64,000 bases of DNA, from NCBI RefSeq assembly GCF_036421915.1, contig NZ_JAZGOM010000014.1. The stretch is one strand, 5' to 3'. How positions within the stretch are numbered: the first letter of the stretch is position 1; every line of letters begins with the position of its first letter. The translations under genes and the position numbers were made by a program. The notes under the pieces are model-generated. The model ran no database searches, had not been told where the DNA came from, and was given only the letters and a program-made list of their open reading frames with translations. The DNA is from Georgenia_A wangjunii. GTDB lineage: Bacteria; Actinomycetota; Actinomycetes; Actinomycetales; Actinomycetaceae. Shown here in pieces: positions 60,307 through 64,000 of this stretch.

Positions 60307-61730
60307 GCGAGCCCCTGAGCCTGTGGGGAGGGCGGTTCGCCGGGGGACCGGCGGACGCGCTCGCCGAGCTGTCCCGCTCGACGCACTTCGACTGGCGCCT
60401 CGCTCGCCACGACATCGCCGGCTCGCGCGCCCACGCCCGGGCGCTCTGGGGCGCCGGGCTCCTCGACGGGCCCGAGCTCGCGGGCATGCTCGACGCGCTC
60501 GACGCGCTCGAGCGTGACGTCGTCTCCGGCGCGTTCGCGCCCGAGCCCGGCGACGAGGACGTCCACACGGCCCTCGAGCGGGGCCTCATCGAGCGCGCCG
60601 GCGGCGAGCTGGGCGGCAAGCTGCGGGCGGGCCGCTCGCGCAACGACCAGATCGCCACGCTCGTGCGGATGTACCTGCGGGAGCAGGCGCGGCTGCTCGC
60701 CGGCGGGGTGCTCGACGTCGTCGAGGCGCTCCTCGACCAGGCCGGCGCCCACCCGGACGCCGTCATGCCCGGGCGCACCCACCTCCAGCACGCCCAGCCC
60801 GTGCTCCTCGGGCACCACCTCCTCGCCCACGCGTGGCCGCTGCTGCGCGACGTCGAGCGGTGGGCGGACTGGGACTCCCGGGCCGCGATCTCGCCCTACG
60901 GCTCCGGCGCGCTCGCCGGGTCCTCGCTCGGGCTCGACCCGTCGGCCGTGGCCGCGGACCTCGGCTTCGACGGCGCCGTGGAGAACTCGATCGACGGCAC
61001 CGCCGCGCGCGACGTCGTCGCGGAGTTCGCGTTCGTCGTCGCCATGACGGGGGTGGACCTCTCGCGCATGAGCGAGGAGATCATCCTGTGGGCGACGAAG
61101 GAGTTCGGCTTCGTCACCCTCGACGACGCGTTCTCGACCGGCTCGAGCATCATGCCGCAGAAGAAGAACCCCGACGTCGCCGAGCTCGCGCGCGGCAAGG
61201 CCGGCCGGCTGCTCGGCAACCTCACCGGGCTGCTCGCCACCCTCAAGGGGCTGCCGCTGGCCTACAACCGCGACCTCCAGGAGGACAAGGAGCCGGTGTT
61301 CGACGGGGTCGACACCCTCGAGGTGCTCCTGCCGGCCGTCGCCGGCATGGTCGCGACGCTGACGTTCCACACGGCGCGGATGGCCGAGCTCGCGCCGCAG
61401 GGGTTCTCCCTCGCGACGGACATCGCCGAGTGGCTCGTGCGCGAGGGCGTGCCGTTCCGCGACGCCCACGAGATCGCCGGGGCCTGCGTGCGCACCTGCG
61501 AGGGCGCCGGCAAGGAGCTGTGGGACCTCACCGACCCGGAGCTCGCCGCGATCTCGGGCCACCTCACCCCGCGCGTGCGGGAGGTGCTCACGGTCGAGGG
61601 GTCGATCGCCTCGCGTGACGGTCAGGGCGGGACCGCGCCGGTGCGCGTCGCCGAGCAGCTTGCGCGCGCCGGTCAGCGGTGCGCGGAGCTGCGCGCGTGG
61701 GCGAGCCCGGCGGCACCCGCGGACGAGTGA
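60303..61730 (+). CDS. argH: Argininosuccinate lyase
   Basis: ArgH, 475 residues, splits argininosuccinate into arginine and fumarate, ending the pathway. Family motifs: LWGGRFAGGPADAL at the start, AGRSRNDQIATLVRMYLR, the TSGSS-type signature GSSIMPQKKNPD in the flexible catalytic loop, and HTHLQ-type GRTHLQHAQPVLLGHH. The GTG overlaps the argG stop (GTGA) and its own stop overlaps the mpg start. Confidence 0.96.
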
Positions 61731-62389
61731 ACGGGCCGTTCGAGCGCCGGGCGCTCGAGGTCGCCCCGACGCTCCTCGGGGCGCTCGTCACGGTCCGCGA
61801 CCCCGAGCGGGGCGCGGTGACCGTCCGCCTGACGGAGGTCGAGGCGTACGAGGGGGAGGGGGACCCCGGCTCGCACGCCTACCGGGGGCGCACCGCCCGG
61901 ACGGCGCCGATGTTCGGCGCCGGCGGGCGGCTGTACGTGTACTTCACGTACGGCATGCACTGGTGCGCGAACGTCGTGTGCGGGCCGGAGGGGACCGCGT
62001 CGGCGGTCCTGCTGCGTGCGGGGGAGGTGGTCGCGGGGCGCGACCTCGCCCGGGAGCGGCGCGTCGCGGCACGCCGCGACCTCGACCTCGCCCGTGGCCC
62101 GGCGCGGTTCGCCCAGGCCCTCGGCCTCGCCCGGGACGACAACGACGTCGTCCTCACCCCGGGCGGTCGAGCCGAGATCGCCCTGGCGCCCCCGCCGGAC
62201 CCAGGCACCGTCCGTCAGGGGCCGCGCGTCGGCGTCGCGGGACCGGGTGGGGACGCCGGGCAGTACCCGTGGCGCTTCTGGCTCGCGGGTGAGCCGAGCG
62301 TCTCGACGTACCGGGCGGCGCAGCCGCGGACGCGGACGCGGCACACTGGTCCCCGGACACCGTCCCCCGAGCGAGAGGCACAGGCGTGA
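61727..62389 (+). CDS. mpg: DNA-3-methyladenine glycosylase (AAG/MPG family)
   Basis: The 220-residue protein is an alkyladenine DNA glycosylase of the AAG fold, which removes alkylated and deaminated purines. The catalytic glutamate lies in LTEVEAYEGEGDPGSHAYRG (key part EVEAYEG), with the intercalating tyrosine in YVYFTYGMHWCANVV. LARGPARFAQALGL is a further signature. It is fused by overlap to argH and tyrS (both GTGA), a gene order common in Micrococcales. Confidence 0.93.
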   Translation: MNGPFERRALEVAPTLLGALVTVRDPERGAVTVRLTEVEAYEGEGDPGSHAYRGRTARTAPMFGAGGRLYVYFTYGMHWCANVVCGPEGTASAVLLRAGEVVAGRDLARERRVAARRDLDLARGPARFAQALGLARDDNDVVLTPGGRAEIALAPPPDPGTVRQGPRVGVAGPGGDAGQYPWRFWLAGEPSVSTYRAAQPRTRTRHTGPRTPSPEREAQA

Positions 62390-63663
62390 GCAACGACATC
62401 CTTGACGAGCTGGAGTGGCGCGGGCTCCTCGCCCAGTCCACCGACCGCGACGCGGTGCGCGCGGCGATGGCTCAGGGGCCGCTCACGTACTACTGCGGCT
62501 TCGACCCCACCGGGCCGAGCCTGCACCACGGCCACCTCGTCCAGCTCGTGCTCCTGCGCCACCTCCAGCTCGCCGGCCACCACGCCCTGGCGCTCGTGGG
62601 CGGGGCGACCGGCCTCATCGGGGACCCGCGCATGTCCGGTGAGCGCACCCTCAACGACCGGGACACGGTCGCCGGGTGGACCGACCGGCTCCACGCCCAG
62701 ATCTCGCGCTTCCTCGACTTCGAGGGGTCGAACCCGGCGCGGATGGTCAACAACCTCGAGTGGACGGCGCCGCTCAGCGCGATCGACTTCCTCCGGGACG
62801 TCGGCAAGCACTACCGGCTCGGGACGATGCTCGCCAAGGACACCGTGGCGCGGCGCCTCGCGAGCGACGAGGGCATCTCGTTCACGGAGTTCAGCTACCA
62901 GATCCTCCAGGGCATGGACTACCTCGAGCTCAACCGCCGCTACGGCTGCACCCTGCAGACCGGCGGCAACGACCAGTGGGGCAACCTGCTCTCGGGCGCG
63001 GAGCTCATCCGCAAGGCGGAGGGCAGGGTCGTCCACGTCATGACGACGCCCCTCATCACGAAGGCGGACGGCACGAAGTTCGGCAAGACTGAGGGCGGGG
63101 CCGTGTGGCTCGCCCCGGACATGATGAGTCCGTACGCCTTCTACCAGTTCTGGCTCAACACGGACGACGCCGACGTCGTGCGCTACCTCAAGGTATTCAC
63201 CTTCCGCACGCGGGAGGAGATCGAGGAGCTGGCCGCGGCCGTGGCGGACCGGCCGCAGGCGCGTGAGGCGCAGCGCGTCCTCGCCGCCGACGTGACCACC
63301 CTCGTCCACGGCGGGGAGGCGACGCAGCGGGTCGAGCGGGCCTCGCGCGCGCTCTTCGGCCGGGACGACCTCGACGCGCTGGACGGCGGCACGCTCGGTG
63401 ACGCCGTCGCGGAGCTGCCCCGTGGGACGGGGCAGGTCGGCACCGACACCGTCGTCGACCTCCTCATCGCCACCGGCCTCGCGGCGGGGCGCTCGGCCGC
63501 ACGGCGGACCATCGCCGAGGGCGGTGCGTACCTCAACAACGTCAAGGTGACGGAGGAGGACCACGTCCTGCGCGCGGAGGACCTCCTCGCCGGCCGATGG
63601 GCGCTGCTCCGGCGCGGGCGCCGCAACCTCGCCGTCGTCGACGCCGCGCTGCCCGACGTGTGA
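62386..63663 (+). CDS. tyrS: Tyrosyl-tRNA synthetase
   Basis: TyrS, 425 residues, class I. The HIGH motif reads PSLHHGHL, the KMSKS motif reads KFGKT, and the tyrosine pocket YCGFDPTG and LQGMDYLELNRRY are visible. The C-terminal ~65 residues form an S4 RNA-binding domain (GRSAARRTIAEGGAYLNNVKV in part). The start GTG overlaps mpg. A hairpin terminator follows 12 bp after the stop. Confidence 0.97.
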   Translation: MSNDILDELEWRGLLAQSTDRDAVRAAMAQGPLTYYCGFDPTGPSLHHGHLVQLVLLRHLQLAGHHALALVGGATGLIGDPRMSGERTLNDRDTVAGWTDRLHAQISRFLDFEGSNPARMVNNLEWTAPLSAIDFLRDVGKHYRLGTMLAKDTVARRLASDEGISFTEFSYQILQGMDYLELNRRYGCTLQTGGNDQWGNLLSGAELIRKAEGRVVHVMTTPLITKADGTKFGKTEGGAVWLAPDMMSPYAFYQFWLNTDDADVVRYLKVFTFRTREEIEELAAAVADRPQAREAQRVLAADVTTLVHGGEATQRVERASRALFGRDDLDALDGGTLGDAVAELPRGTGQVGTDTVVDLLIATGLAAGRSAARRTIAEGGAYLNNVKVTEEDHVLRAEDLLAGRWALLRRGRRNLAVVDAALPDV

Positions 63664-63674
63664 ACGAGGTCACG

Positions 63675-63703
63675 GCGGCGCCGCGCCGGGCCTCCGGCGC
63701 CGC
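63675..63703 (+). terminator. Terminator after tyrS
   Basis: GCGGCGCC (63675-63682) pairs with GGCGCCGC (63696-63703) across a 13-nt loop, just after the tyrS stop, ending the argC-tyrS transcription unit. Confidence 0.6.
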
Positions 63704-63766
63704 TAGGACGTAAAACCCCAGGTCAGGGGTGGGTTCGACCGCCGGCACCGGCACGCTGCCGCGGGT

Positions 63767-63795
63767 TTGACGAGGTGGGCCGGGCCCCGTAATGT
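63767..63795 (+). promoter_or_regulatory. Strong promoter P1, probably rRNA operon
   Basis: TTGACG (63767-63772) and TAATGT (63790-63795) with a 17-bp spacer. The sequence after it lacks any reading frame with coding character, which fits an rRNA leader. Confidence 0.6.
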
Positions 63796-63965
63796 TTCAC
63801 CTCGCCGCCCCAACAGGGAGACACGGACAGGAGCTCGCAAGAGCGGATGGCCGGTTCCCGGGAGTGGCCCCGACACCCAGATGACGGCGTGAGAACGCCG
63901 GCTGATCGGTGTGCCGGGAGCCCGGACCGCGAGCCTGGGAGGAAGATCCGCGAGAAACTGCGGAT

Positions 63966-63995
63966 TTGACTCCGGCCGAGCGGGACAGGTAAGGT
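63966..63995 (+). promoter_or_regulatory. Strong promoter P2, probably rRNA operon
   Basis: TTGACT (63966-63971) and TAAGGT (63990-63995) with an 18-bp spacer, 199 bp after P1. Tandem near-consensus promoters downstream of tyrS suggest that the 16S rRNA gene begins just beyond the window. The stretch 63704-63960 otherwise holds no gene I can support. Confidence 0.6.
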
Positions 63996-64000
63996 AGAGA

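Noticed and set aside
63711..63750. tRNA-like sequence (AAAACCCC, AGGTC, GGTTCGACC, GCCGGCACC words) after tyrS
   Set aside because: The words resemble the 3' half of a tRNA, but the T stem does not pair, and no acceptor, D or anticodon arm can be built upstream.

Overview
The window comes from a high-GC (roughly 74%) actinobacterium, most likely a member of the Micrococcales. The evidence is the actinobacterial dcw cluster ending in ftsZ-pgeF-sepF-yggT-divIVA, the bifunctional HisA/PriA-type isomerase in the his operon, the argC-J-B-D-F-R-G-H operon followed by mpg-tyrS and what looks like an rRNA promoter region, heavy GTG start usage, 4-base ATGA/GTGA overlaps and several leaderless-type promoters. 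It is essentially a core-genome window. I see no insertion sequence, prophage, integron, CRISPR array or tRNA gene.

Layout. 1-159: start of a divergent HelD/UvrD-like helicase. 302-3522: phospho-signalling operon (receiver-PP2C protein, membrane histidine kinase, single-domain receiver). 3592-5838: PAC2 protein, cold-shock protein, spermidine-synthase-like protein. 5884-7604: DNA polymerase IV and a DUF3040 membrane protein. 7605-8201: long non-coding stretch ending in the mraZ promoter and MraZ-type boxes. 8202-26340: dcw division/wall cluster (mraZ, rsmH, ftsL, ftsI, murE, murF, mraY, murD, ftsW, murG, murC, ftsQ, ftsZ, pgeF, sepF, yggT, divIVA) closed by a strong terminator. 26408-32296: lspA, an RluD-type pseudouridine synthase, a GNAT protein and dnaE. 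32313-33259 (minus): bioY and a small S4 RNA-binding protein. 33348-34676: hisD. 34835-38136 (minus): RecQ helicase fused to a phosphoribosyltransferase domain, and a pyridoxamine-oxidase-fold protein. 38369-43188: hisC, hisB, an unknown gene, hisH, priA and an SseB-domain gene. 43185-44815 (minus): lipoprotein trypsin-like protease and a coiled-coil membrane protein. 44822-47269: infC leader, infC, rpmI, rplT and a SpoU methyltransferase. 47273-48376: CBS protein and ThpR. 48424-52910: pheS, pheT and an SDR. 52968-61730: complete arginine operon. 61727-63663: mpg and tyrS. 63664-64000: terminator and tandem promoters, probably of an rRNA operon lying outside the window.

How the genes work together. 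The dcw genes make lipid II (MurC-F, MraY, MurG), assemble the divisome (FtsL, FtsI, FtsW, FtsQ, FtsZ, SepF) and direct polar growth (DivIVA). The arg genes convert glutamate to arginine through a cyclic acetyl pathway (ArgJ), under a locally encoded ArgR and an ARG-box-like site overlapping the argC promoter. The his genes form two groups separated by the RecQ/PPOX pair; hisG, hisE, hisF and hisI are not in the window.

Most notable observations: (1) a 105-bp in-frame tandem duplication inside murG (95% identical copies); (2) an assembly join inside argG, a 99-bp exact repeat around a single N, which breaks the frame artificially; (3) a shared 38-bp palindromic element upstream of both the RecQ-phosphoribosyltransferase gene and the PPOX gene, a candidate unrecognised regulon; (4) MraZ-type AAAGTGG boxes at 10-bp spacing over the mraZ -10; (5) infC apparently starting at AUC behind a structured leader; (6) a recurrent -10 / 7-nt / start-codon architecture predicting leaderless mRNAs for several biosynthetic genes; (7) a receiver-PP2C protein whose phosphatase domain lacks some metal-binding aspartates. 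I did not find a clear new defence or mobile system.
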